NCBI GenBank assembly: GCA_022561975.1 | Contig: JADFQD010000009.1 | Coordinates: 1 to 45,151, forward strand | Source of the DNA: Acidobacteriota bacterium | GTDB lineage: Bacteria > Acidobacteriota > Thermoanaerobaculia > Multivoradales > JAHEKO01 | Reading direction: 5' to 3' | Length of the DNA: 45,151 nucleotides | Part shown: piece by piece, positions 24,968 through 31,765 of the stretch | Layout: each line of letters opens with the position of its first letter | Position numbering within the stretch: the stretch's first letter is position 1 | Translations under genes and position numbers: made by a program | The notes under the pieces: generated by a model | Database searches by the model: none | What the model saw: only the letters and a program-made list of their open reading frames with translations | What the model was told of the DNA's origin: nothing

Positions 24968-26497
24968 ATGGGAGCGCGTTCGATAGCTCGCGTCTACGTG
25001 GAGCGTGAGATCGCTGCCGAGCCGCGTACACTGGCAATCCTCAATCGGCTGCCCAAGGCCGAACACGTCGAGTGCTCGCGGTATGGAGAGGTATTCAATC
25101 GCAAGGCCCAGGATTTCCGGCTGCAGAAGCATAGGCCGGCCTTGATTCTGGCTCGCAAGCACCGCGGGCTGGTTTTGCCCGCTCCGCCTGGATACGGGGT
25201 CGGCGGGAAGCACAATTTCTACTTCTCGCACATGCTCAACTGCCTCTACGACTGTCGTTACTGCTTCCTCCAAGGTATGTTCCGATCGGCCAACTACGTA
25301 CTGTTCGTAAACTACGAGGACTTCTTTGGTGCCATAGAACGCCGTCTCGCCGAAGCCGGCGGCGAAGACGTATGGTTCTTCTCCGGATACGATTGCGACA
25401 GTCTGGCTCTCGAAAGCTTGACCGGCTTTGCGGCGGAGTTTCTGCCGTTCTTCGCCGAGCGGCCGCATGCTTGGCTCGAACTGCGAACCAAGAGCACCCA
25501 GATTCGATCACTGCTCGAACTGGAAGCGATCGATAATTGTGTCGTCGCCTTCAGCTTCACTCCCGAGACCGCACACCGCCGACTCGAAACCGGCGTGCCC
25601 TCGATTGGAAGCCGACTCGAGGCGATGGCCAAGCTGGCCGCGCGGGGGTGGCGACTGGGCGTGCGCTTGGATCCACTGCTCTGGAGCGAGCGCTTCGAAG
25701 AAGAATACCTGGGCCTGCTGGATCGCGTATTCGACGCGATTCCGGTCGCCAGTTTGCACTCGGTGAGCTTCGGTCCGTTCCGGCTGCCTCCTGACTTCTA
25801 TCGCCGAATGGCGAAGCTGATGCCCAACGAGCGGCTCTTTGCCGGGGCCTTGGAGACAGCGGACGGAATGGTTAGCTACCCGGCTAAACTGGAGCGCGAA
25901 ATGGCGGAGTTCTTGAACACCGAGCTGGCTCGCCGCGTGCCCGCGGAAGTCTTGTTTCCGTGTGTGTTTGGAGACTTAAAATCCCCCGCCGCAAGGCATC
26001 CGGGTTCAAATCCCGGCTCCGGCACCATTCAGATAAGCCTCGTAATACTCGTGCTCGATGAAGGCAACGGAGCGCCAGATCCTCGACGATCCCGAGGCCG
26101 TCCTGTCCGCCGCCCTGTCCTCAATGGTTCGCTTCGCCGATCAGGCCCTCCAGCCGCTCGAGCCGCTCGTTCAAGTCGGCAATCCGTGCGTCCTTTTCCC
26201 GGACTTCGAGAATCAGGCCCTGGATCGCCGCCAAGGCCACGCCCGAAACATCTGAGGCAGCCAGCTGGCTCGGGTCGCCACCGAGGCCGAACGCCTCATG
26301 AAAATCCTCCGCCATCGGTCCCAGGTGGCGGGCTTCGGCTGCGGCTCCCCGGTCGTACTCCCACATCGACAGCGGCAGCTTCGCGACCCGGGCCACCATG
26401 TCCGCCGGATCCACCGGAACGATCGCCCGCTTCACGGAACGGCTCGAGCTATGAACCATGGTGCCCCGGGGGACTTCGACGTCACCGTTGTCCTTGA
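24968..26497 (+). CDS. splB: Spore photoproduct lyase-like radical SAM protein with aberrant 3' extension
   Basis: The first about 335 residues match the spore photoproduct lyase family. YVEREIAAEPRTLAILNRLP starts the protein and NFYFSHMLNCLYDCRYCFLQG carries the CxxxCxxC cluster (about residue 92-99). SGYDCDSLALE, LELRTKSTQIRSLL, FSFTPETAHRRLETGVPS and GVRLDPLLW follow. The enzyme type cleaves thymine dimers or acts as a related DNA-lesion lyase with S-adenosylmethionine. The family usually ends near residue 340. Here no stop occurs: from residue about 336 the frame reads the 3' half of a tRNA-Leu (25970-26027) and then about 150 residues antisense to the S74 gene, ending at 26497. The real product is probably the first 335-350 residues plus a spurious tail. 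Confidence 0.85.
   Translation: MGARSIARVYVEREIAAEPRTLAILNRLPKAEHVECSRYGEVFNRKAQDFRLQKHRPALILARKHRGLVLPAPPGYGVGGKHNFYFSHMLNCLYDCRYCFLQGMFRSANYVLFVNYEDFFGAIERRLAEAGGEDVWFFSGYDCDSLALESLTGFAAEFLPFFAERPHAWLELRTKSTQIRSLLELEAIDNCVVAFSFTPETAHRRLETGVPSIGSRLEAMAKLAARGWRLGVRLDPLLWSERFEEEYLGLLDRVFDAIPVASLHSVSFGPFRLPPDFYRRMAKLMPNERLFAGALETADGMVSYPAKLEREMAEFLNTELARRVPAEVLFPCVFGDLKSPAARHPGSNPGSGTIQISLVILVLDEGNGAPDPRRSRGRPVRRPVLNGSLRRSGPPAARAARSSRQSVRPFPGLRESGPGSPPRPRPKHLRQPAGSGRHRGRTPHENPPPSVPGGGLRLRLPGRTPTSTAAASRPGPPCPPDPPERSPASRNGSSYEPWCPGGLRRHRCP
25970..26027 (+). other. 3' half of a tRNA-Leu(UAA) gene, probable attachment-site remnant
   Basis: The segment holds the anticodon loop CTTAAAA (25975-25981), a class II variable arm (GCC-GCAA-GGC, 25989-25997) and a T arm of five perfect pairs around TTCAAAT (26000-26016). 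It ends with the acceptor strand CTCCGGC, discriminator A and encoded CCA (26017-26027). The 5' acceptor strand GCCGGAG and the D arm are absent; coding sequence of the lyase-like gene stands in their place. The anticodon stem pairs at four of five positions. A lone tRNA 3' half is what site-specific integration into a tRNA gene leaves at the far end of an element, so an element, if any, lies to the left. Confidence 0.85.
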
Positions 26498-27323
26498 TAA
26501 AGAAATCTTTGACCCCTGAACCGATGCGCGCGATGGCAAAGCCGTTCGACGCCACACCCGCTTCCCAAGTGGTTCCGGAGTCGCGATTCTCCCAACGAAT
26601 GTAGACACCTCCGAGGTTGCTCAGACCCAGGAGAGTCCGCTTTGCCGCGGCGGCCGAGGAGTTCTCGACTTGCGCCCGCCCCCCGTCGCCTCTGACATGA
26701 AGGCTATGCCCGGGCGCGGAGGTGCCCAGGCCGACCTTGCCGTCGGCGGCTATGTGGATGGAGTTGCTGGGAGCGCCGGTCCTGATGCGTAGCGGCAGCG
26801 TGCTGCCCGCCGTGGCGTCTCGCACGAAGAAGTTCGCTTCGTTACCGCCCACGTCCCAGATCTGAGGAGTGAATCCCGACGAGTTGTCCTGCTCCAACCT
26901 GAGGGTCGGAGTGTTGCCCCTGACCAGGTGGAGGGGCAGAAGCGGTGTGCTCGTACCCAGACCGATGTTGCCGGTGCTATCGAGGTAGAGGGCATGACTG
27001 GCCACTCCTCCTTCGATAGTAAACGGTGTCGTGGACGCCGTGATGTCTTCGATCGAGAAGCGTTCTTGGCCCCCACTGAAGGTGTCGTTCACCGATATCT
27101 GCCAATCCCTCTTGGGGAATGCCGGGCTAGTGCTGCTGTCATCGAAACGGATTCTGAGGTTGTTTTCCTTGAGCATCAGCGTACTGAATCCAAACGGCAT
27201 GCCGACGGAACAGTCCGTACCGACACAGGCACTTCCCACGACAATGAGGTCCTGAGAGAGAGCCGGGCCTACCGTGGCGGCGAGCAAGAGAACTAAGGTA
27301 GGCGCTGTCTTCCAAATCTTCAT
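26121..27323 (-). CDS. Secreted fibre-like protein with C-terminal S74 autoprocessing (endosialidase chaperone) domain
   Basis: The 400-residue product begins with a signal peptide (ending ALSQ) and has AAAGGAGG before its ATG at 27323. The middle repeats short beta segments of the type GNIGLGTSTP and GKVGLGTSAPGHSLHV, as in tail-fibre and collar-like proteins. From about residue 305 the intramolecular chaperone domain follows: HSSSRSVKRAIVPVD (Ser-Lys dyad region), LPLSMWEYD, LGPMAEDFHEAFGLG and DVSGVALAAIQGLILEVR. A coiled-coil end (DARIADLNERLERLEGLIG) trimerises such proteins. The chaperone cuts itself off after trimer assembly in phage proteins. Here it is likely a surface or secreted fibre. 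The start overlaps the upstream gene stop by four bases. Confidence 0.85.
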   Translation of the reverse strand: MKIWKTAPTLVLLLAATVGPALSQDLIVVGSACVGTDCSVGMPFGFSTLMLKENNLRIRFDDSSTSPAFPKRDWQISVNDTFSGGQERFSIEDITASTTPFTIEGGVASHALYLDSTGNIGLGTSTPLLPLHLVRGNTPTLRLEQDNSSGFTPQIWDVGGNEANFFVRDATAGSTLPLRIRTGAPSNSIHIAADGKVGLGTSAPGHSLHVRGDGGRAQVENSSAAAAKRTLLGLSNLGGVYIRWENRDSGTTWEAGVASNGFAIARIGSGVKDFFIKDNGDVEVPRGTMVHSSSRSVKRAIVPVDPADMVARVAKLPLSMWEYDRGAAAEARHLGPMAEDFHEAFGLGGDPSQLAASDVSGVALAAIQGLILEVREKDARIADLNERLERLEGLIGEANH

Positions 27324-28255
27324 CGGTTGCCTCCTTTTCCGGCCTCTTCCTGCTCAGCCGGCACGATTCTCCGTTCAACCTCGAAGTCTCCATAGCCGCG
27401 ACGCACTCCCTGGACCAAGAAGTCGAAGACGATTCCCTCGCGGCCGTCGGCGTCTCGAATAGTGAGTCCGTCGGGCGATCGCTGAGCGATGTAGAGCCGG
27501 CTCCACCCTTCGACCGGGGTTAGCTGCACCGTCAGGCCGTCCGGCTCGGTCAGCCTTGCGAAATGCCCGGGCAGGTCGATAACCGCCAGACCCCCAAGTC
27601 CCGTCGCTGCAGTGCCACGAAAGTAGGTACCGGCCTCCGGCCCCTCGAGGGCGACATAGTGGATCGTGATTCCCGCCTGGTCGGGATGCTGGGCGACGAA
27701 GCTCTTGATCCCGGCCACTCTGAGATCGCCGGCAACCTCGAGATCGCCTGTGATCGCGCTGGTCTTCTGCCTCGCGGACGACGGCTCTGCGCCGCTCGCG
27801 TCCACCACCGAGCCTTCGACCACCGTGAACGATCCGGACTGGACGCCTCCTCGACCCTTTAAGGAGCGCGCCATCTCGCGACCCGCATCAGTGTCTCCAC
27901 TCTGGCGGATCCTGGCAAGTTTCTCGCGCTCGGCTTGGTTGAGCTTCGGCGCTGCCCGGAGCTCGTACTTGTAGAAGCCGTCCGGAAGAGCCTGCCCGGC
28001 CTTGTCGGTCAGGTCCAGGGAGGCCTTGCTGCCGGCCGGGAACTCCAGCCGTAGGCTGGTTTCGGGGCCAACCACGGTCAGGACCAATCCATCGTGGTCC
28101 GCGTGCGGTCTCCACACGAGGCCTTCCTTGGACACACTCATATCGGCGACGCCGCCCCGGTCGGGGCCGGCGGCCTGAGCTATACCTGCAAGGTAGAGAC
28201 TCGCCAACACCCACACACTCACGCCTCCGAGAAGCGCTCTAGGTAGTTTTGCCAT
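27320..28255 (-). CDS. Secreted partner protein of the S74 fibre
   Basis: The ATG at 28255 (311 residues) is preceded by AAAGGAG; the open frame upstream adds 20 residues without signal features. A signal peptide (LLGGVSVWVLASLYLAGIAQAA) is followed by a beta-rich region (GLVWRPHADHDGLVLTVVG) and KYELRAAPKLN. About residues 195-300 hold a domain with ITIHYVALEGPEAGTYFRGT, then LPGHFARLTEPDGLTVQLTP and GIVFDFLVQGVRRGYGDFEV. I have seen this layout described only as uncharacterised exported proteins next to S74 proteins; the family name is not certain. Translational coupling (ATGA overlap at 27320-27323) shows the two products are made together. The role is probably a surface appendage part. 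Confidence 0.8.
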   Translation of the reverse strand: MAKLPRALLGGVSVWVLASLYLAGIAQAAGPDRGGVADMSVSKEGLVWRPHADHDGLVLTVVGPETSLRLEFPAGSKASLDLTDKAGQALPDGFYKYELRAAPKLNQAEREKLARIRQSGDTDAGREMARSLKGRGGVQSGSFTVVEGSVVDASGAEPSSARQKTSAITGDLEVAGDLRVAGIKSFVAQHPDQAGITIHYVALEGPEAGTYFRGTAATGLGGLAVIDLPGHFARLTEPDGLTVQLTPVEGWSRLYIAQRSPDGLTIRDADGREGIVFDFLVQGVRRGYGDFEVERRIVPAEQEEAGKGGNR

Positions 28256-28436
28256 CTCGCAACTCCTTTCGTAGTTCGACTTGTAGGGTTCAGGGCACTC
28301 TATCAAGCGGCGCATGAGAGCCGGCAGTAGATTTCGCGTGCTGTTAGACTTATTTCGTTATCAAGAGGGTTCCGCTCGGAATACAGCAATCAGGCTCGCG
28401 CCTGTGTGAATAGAGAAACCCCGAAGGGAGGGTCCG

Positions 28437-28916
28437 ATGATGAGAAAGCTGACCGCAGCACTCGCGCTGGCCTGTGGAGCGTTCCTGGTGACACCGGCCT
28501 TTGCCGCCGAGCCCATCGCTACGGTCGAAACCAACTGGGATGGAATCTCGCTCGAGGTCATGGCGCTCGATCGCAAGGGCAGTGTCCTGACGCTCAAGTG
28601 GGCGGTGCGAAACGACGGCGACGAGACCACGAGAGTTGCCTTCAGCATTACCGGCAACGGTGTCCGCACCTACGTGGTGGACGAAGAGAGCGGCACCAAG
28701 TACTACGTTCTGACCGACAAGGAGGGACACGCCGTAGCGTCGTCACACACCTACATCTCCAGCGATGCCTGGGGGATCGAACTCGAAGCGGTCGCGGGGA
28801 AGAGCTCCCACCTCTGGATGAAGCTGCCGGGCCCGCCGCCTGCGGTGAAGGTTCTCACACTGTTTTTCGATGCGGCGGTGGAGCCCCTGGAAGACGTTCC
28901 GATCACGGACAAGTAA
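28437..28916 (+). CDS. Small secreted protein, function unknown
   Basis: The 159-residue product starts at ATG ATG (28437 or 28440), a few bases after GAAGGGAGG. It has a signal peptide (LTAALALACGAFLVTPAFA, cleaved before AEP). The mature part is a single beta-sandwich-like domain (ISLEVMALDRKGSVLTLKWAVRNDGDETTRVAF, given here in part) that recalls extracellular DUF4352-type domains. It is divergent from the S74 operon and is followed three bases later by the OmpA-like lipoprotein gene, so the two are likely cotranscribed. A periplasmic partner of the OmpA-like protein is possible. Confidence 0.82.
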   Translation: MMRKLTAALALACGAFLVTPAFAAEPIATVETNWDGISLEVMALDRKGSVLTLKWAVRNDGDETTRVAFSITGNGVRTYVVDEESGTKYYVLTDKEGHAVASSHTYISSDAWGIELEAVAGKSSHLWMKLPGPPPAVKVLTLFFDAAVEPLEDVPITDK

Positions 28917-28919
28917 GCG

Positions 28920-29714
28920 GTGCGTCGGGGGAGGGTAGTCGTTTCGATACTGGCTTTCTGTGGGCTCGCTGCCGCCTGTGGCGGCCGCGAGGAGCGCTCT
29001 CGAGGCGCGGCTCGAGGCGTGCCTCAAAGCGCGGCGACGACGGGGGCTGAGGCGATCGCACCGGCAGCGGCTCGAGGCGGATCAGAGGCGGTGCCGTCGC
29101 CCACCGCCGATGTCGAATGGGAAGACCCAGAGCCGCCCGAAGCCCAGGCCCTCGCCGAGGAGGTGCTCGATGCCGAGTGGAACCGCCACAAGATCACTCG
29201 CCTCGAGCAATCCAGCACCACCCTGCGAATGTCGATCACCACCCTGGTCGATCACACGACCGGCATCGAGGGCTTCGCGACTCGCCTGGCCGCCAGAGAG
29301 ACCAGTCTGGAGGATCGCCTAACTGGGCTCGGAGCGGAGATTACCGAGACCGAAGTGACCATCCGCCTTCCCGGCGCGGTGCTCTTCGACTTCGACTCCT
29401 CCGTCATCCGAGTCGACGCCGAGCGCACCTTGCTCGAGCTTGTGGAAGTGCTCGAGGCATACGCCGGGCGGCCTGTGCGGATCGAAGGCCATACCGACTC
29501 GATCGCCTCCGACGCCTACAACCAGAAGCTCTCCGAGAAGCGCGCCGGCTCGGTCAGCGACTGGCTGGCCGCGCATGGCGTCGAAAGGGGCCGCTTGCAC
29601 ACCTTCGGCCGCGGCGAGTCCCAGCCGCTAGAGGACAACGCTACCGCGCCCGGGAGGCAACTCAACCGCCGAGTTGCGGTCATCATCGAGAAGGCCGGCG
29701 ACTCGAGTCGCTGA
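28920..29714 (+). CDS. OmpA-family lipoprotein (peptidoglycan-associated)
   Basis: It starts at GTG 28920, three bases after the previous stop (264 residues). An export signal ends in a lipobox-like LAAAC near residue 20. A low-complexity linker (Ala, Gly, Pro) and a coiled coil (EVLDAEWNRHKITRLEQSST) follow. The C-terminal OmpA domain spans about 145-260: VLFDFDSSVIRVDAERTL, then IEGHTDSIASDAYNQKLSEK, RAGSVSDWLAAHGV and the RQLNRRVAVII end. The Asp of HTDS and the Arg of NRRV are the residues that bind diaminopimelate in relatives. It probably anchors the outer membrane to peptidoglycan, like Pal. No tol genes are near, so it is not necessarily Pal itself. Confidence 0.9.
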   Translation: MRRGRVVVSILAFCGLAAACGGREERSRGAARGVPQSAATTGAEAIAPAAARGGSEAVPSPTADVEWEDPEPPEAQALAEEVLDAEWNRHKITRLEQSSTTLRMSITTLVDHTTGIEGFATRLAARETSLEDRLTGLGAEITETEVTIRLPGAVLFDFDSSVIRVDAERTLLELVEVLEAYAGRPVRIEGHTDSIASDAYNQKLSEKRAGSVSDWLAAHGVERGRLHTFGRGESQPLEDNATAPGRQLNRRVAVIIEKAGDSSR

Positions 29715-29725
29715 AAGGTAGGAAG

Positions 29726-29830
29726 ATGAACCAGCGGCCGAGCGCGGTGCCTTTCTCTCTTCTCTTGACCGCCAGTGGCTTGCTGCTCGCCGGGCTCGCC
29801 GGCTGCTTCGAGGGAACCGCCATCTATTGA
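29726..29830 (+). CDS. 34-residue micro-lipoprotein
   Basis: An ATG at 29726, 11 bases after the OmpA-like stop and behind AAAGGTAGGAAG, opens a 34-codon frame. It reads MNQRPSAVPF, a hydrophobic core (SLLLTASGLLLAGL) and a canonical lipobox LAGC, followed by only FEGTAIY. Processing would leave an eight-residue lipopeptide. The third bases are G/C-rich as in real genes here. It resembles entericidin-type small lipoproteins in layout but not evidently in sequence. Its place directly behind an OmpA-like lipoprotein suggests an envelope role. Confidence 0.6.
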   Translation: MNQRPSAVPFSLLLTASGLLLAGLAGCFEGTAIY

Positions 29831-29889
29831 AGATCTCGTCCGCGGCTATATCAAATCGATATCCCGAGGACCCTACTAGGCAGGAACCA

Positions 29890-30116
29890 ATGAAGCACCC
29901 GCAAGAAGAAAACTGGAGCGTCGATGTGCGGAGAATCGCCGATCGCGAGACGATCCGGGCCCTGGACGAGCTCTGGGCAACGGCTGCGACAGCTGCAAGC
30001 AGCAGGTCACGGCGCTCGAGGCCGGTCGCCGGGTCGGAGTCACGGACCGGGAGATCGAAGTACCTGCGTCGGCTCGCAGATCGGTGAACAGCCTGTTCGG
30101 TTTCCCCGGAAGCTGA
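29890..30116 (+). pseudogene. Small gene broken by a one-base deletion in a G run
   Basis: From the ATG at 29890 the frame reads MKHPQEENWSVDVRRIADRE and TIRALDELW with normal codon use. It then shifts at the TGGG run near 29977, and the sense continues in another frame as GNGCDSCKQQVTALEAG, then RRVGVTDREIEVPASAR and RSVNSLFGFPGS with stop TGA at 30114-30116. One extra G in that run restores a continuous 75-residue protein with a CDSC pair. It could be a real frameshift, a sequencing error or programmed slippage. The family is not recognised. The rest of the gap to dnaB (30117-30268) shows nothing clear. Confidence 0.5.
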
Positions 30117-30268
30117 TCGAGGCCGCTACGCCCGGTCTTCGGAACCGCGCCTTGCACCGGGCTCGCACCGATTCGGACCCCTTCGGGCTTGGCAACCCGC
30201 AGAGGTCTTTTTGACGTAGAATCGACGCCCCGCAGGGCCTCGGTTCTGATCCGAACCCGCCGTCTCCC

Positions 30269-31627
30269 ATGATCGAGCCGCTCGCAAAAGCCGCCTCCCT
30301 ACCTCACAGCGAAGAGTCGGAGCGAGCGGTTCTGGGCGGTGCGCTGCTCGACCCCGGCGTGTTTTCGTCGCTCTCGGGTCGGCTGGTCGCCACGGACTTC
30401 TTTGCCGAGCGCAACCGGCTCATCTTCGAAGCCATGCTTGCGGTCCAGGACAGCGCCACCGCCATCGATATGCGCACCCTCCAGGCACAACTCGAGCAGC
30501 GCAAGCAGCTCGACAAGATCGGCGGCGTTGCCTACCTTGCGAGTCTTGATCTCGAGCTGCCGGACCTGGGCCGGCTCGACAGCTATGTCGAAATCGTCAA
30601 AGAGCGCTCGATCCGGCGCCGCCTGATCGCAGCCTGCGGCGACATCACGCGCAACTGCTTGGATGGCGGTTTGATGGCCCAGGAGGCTCTGGGAAGGGCG
30701 GAGCAGGCGATTCTGGGCCTCGGCGAGGACGCGATTCAGAAGGGATTCGTGCCCCTGTCTCGGATTTTCAAAGAGACCCTGGCCGACCTCGAAGAGCGCC
30801 CGACGTCCGGCCTGGTGGGTCTGTCGAGCGGGTTTACCGATCTGGACGACATAACCAAGGGCCTGGTGCCCGCGAATCTGATTATCATCGCCGGCCGACC
30901 GGGCATGGGAAAGACCAGCCTGGCTCTCAACATCGCCGCGCACGTCGCCATTCGTCTGAACAAGGCCGTGGGCGTGTTCTCGCTCGAAATGAGCCAACAC
31001 GAACTGGCACTGCGAGTGATCTCGGCGGAATCCGACGTTCCCTTCGGGGCACTCCGATCGGGGCATCTTTCCCAGAGGCAGTGGAACAAGGTGGTGGAGA
31101 CCGTGCGCACGGTTTCAGGAGCGCCCCTGTTCATCGACGACTCGGCCAACCCGTCGATGCTCGAGATCGCTTCGAAAGCGAGACGACTCAAAGCCGAGCA
31201 GGATCTCGGGTTGATCGTGCTCGACTATCTCCAGCTGATGCAGGCCGGCGGCCGCTACGAGAACCGCAACCTCGAGATTTCGGCGATAACCCGTGGCTTG
31301 AAGCAGCTCGCCAAGGAACTCAACGTTCCGGTGATGGCGCTCTCGCAGCTCTCCCGTAACACGGAGCGCAGGGGCCGCGATCGGCGCCCGCAGCTTGCCG
31401 ACCTACGCGAATCCGGTTCGATCGAGCAGGATGCCGATCTCGTGGTCTTCATCTATCGCGATGAGGTCTACAACCCCGAAACCGAAGACCCGGGGATCGC
31501 CGAGCTGATCATCTCCAAGCACCGCAATGGGGAGACCGGGACAATCCGGTTAGTGTTTTTCGGCGAGAACATACGCTTCCGAAATCTGGCCCGGCATTCC
31601 GAGGCGCAGGCCCCGACACCGTTCTAG
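30269..31627 (+). CDS. dnaB: Replicative DNA helicase DnaB
   Basis: The 452-residue protein is the hexameric helicase that unwinds the replication fork. The N-terminal domain has the usual HSEESERAVLGGALLDP and GVAYLASL segments. The RecA-like motor has Walker A GRPGMGKT at residues 209-216 and VFSLEMSQHELALRV (H1a). Walker B lies in LGLIVLDYLQLM, LSQLSRNTERR is motif H3, and PQLADLRESGSIEQDADLV is followed by the arginine-finger region. The C-terminal IISKHRNGETGTIRL (H4) is present. Length and motif order are normal and there is no intein. It stands between accessory envelope genes and a convergent cyclase-like gene; the usual rplI/rpsR neighbours are not here. Confidence 0.97.
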   Translation: MIEPLAKAASLPHSEESERAVLGGALLDPGVFSSLSGRLVATDFFAERNRLIFEAMLAVQDSATAIDMRTLQAQLEQRKQLDKIGGVAYLASLDLELPDLGRLDSYVEIVKERSIRRRLIAACGDITRNCLDGGLMAQEALGRAEQAILGLGEDAIQKGFVPLSRIFKETLADLEERPTSGLVGLSSGFTDLDDITKGLVPANLIIIAGRPGMGKTSLALNIAAHVAIRLNKAVGVFSLEMSQHELALRVISAESDVPFGALRSGHLSQRQWNKVVETVRTVSGAPLFIDDSANPSMLEIASKARRLKAEQDLGLIVLDYLQLMQAGGRYENRNLEISAITRGLKQLAKELNVPVMALSQLSRNTERRGRDRRPQLADLRESGSIEQDADLVVFIYRDEVYNPETEDPGIAELIISKHRNGETGTIRLVFFGENIRFRNLARHSEAQAPTPF

Positions 31628-31634
31628 CGGCCCG

Positions 31635-31727
31635 TCGCAGAAGTCCTGTGGGCCGCGCGCCGTAACCCCTGGTCGCCCTTCGGGTTGCGGCGGTTTCGGG
31701 CACGCCGTGGCGGGGCGAGTTCTGCGA
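31635..31727. repeat. Inverted-repeat-bounded segment between dnaB and the cyclase-like gene
   Basis: TCGCAGAA (31635-31642) and TTCTGCGA (31720-31727) bound a GC-rich segment between two convergent genes. The inside has smaller dyads such as CCCTTCGGG. It may be a convergent terminator or a copy of a dispersed extragenic element; only the arms are seen directly. Confidence 0.35.
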
Positions 31728-31765
31728 TGCTGGTTTCTCGAACAGCTGATGCGTTCTGCATCGAC

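Noticed and set aside
24032-25468. A 478-codon minus-strand frame
   Set aside because: It is antisense to the phosphorylase-like and lyase-like genes, both with recognisable motifs on the plus strand.
25932-26027. A complete tRNA-Leu gene
   Set aside because: No GCCGGAG acceptor strand or D arm could be found upstream of the anticodon loop; only the 3' half is present.
26058-26255. A 65-codon plus ORF starting MKATERQILDDPEAVLSAAL after the tRNA remnant
   Set aside because: The first 21 codons look gene-like, but the rest is antisense to the S74 gene; at most a vestige of a displaced gene.
30185-30268. Promoter for dnaB built on TTGACG and TAGAAT
   Set aside because: The two hexamers abut each other instead of being about 17 bases apart, so they cannot form one promoter.
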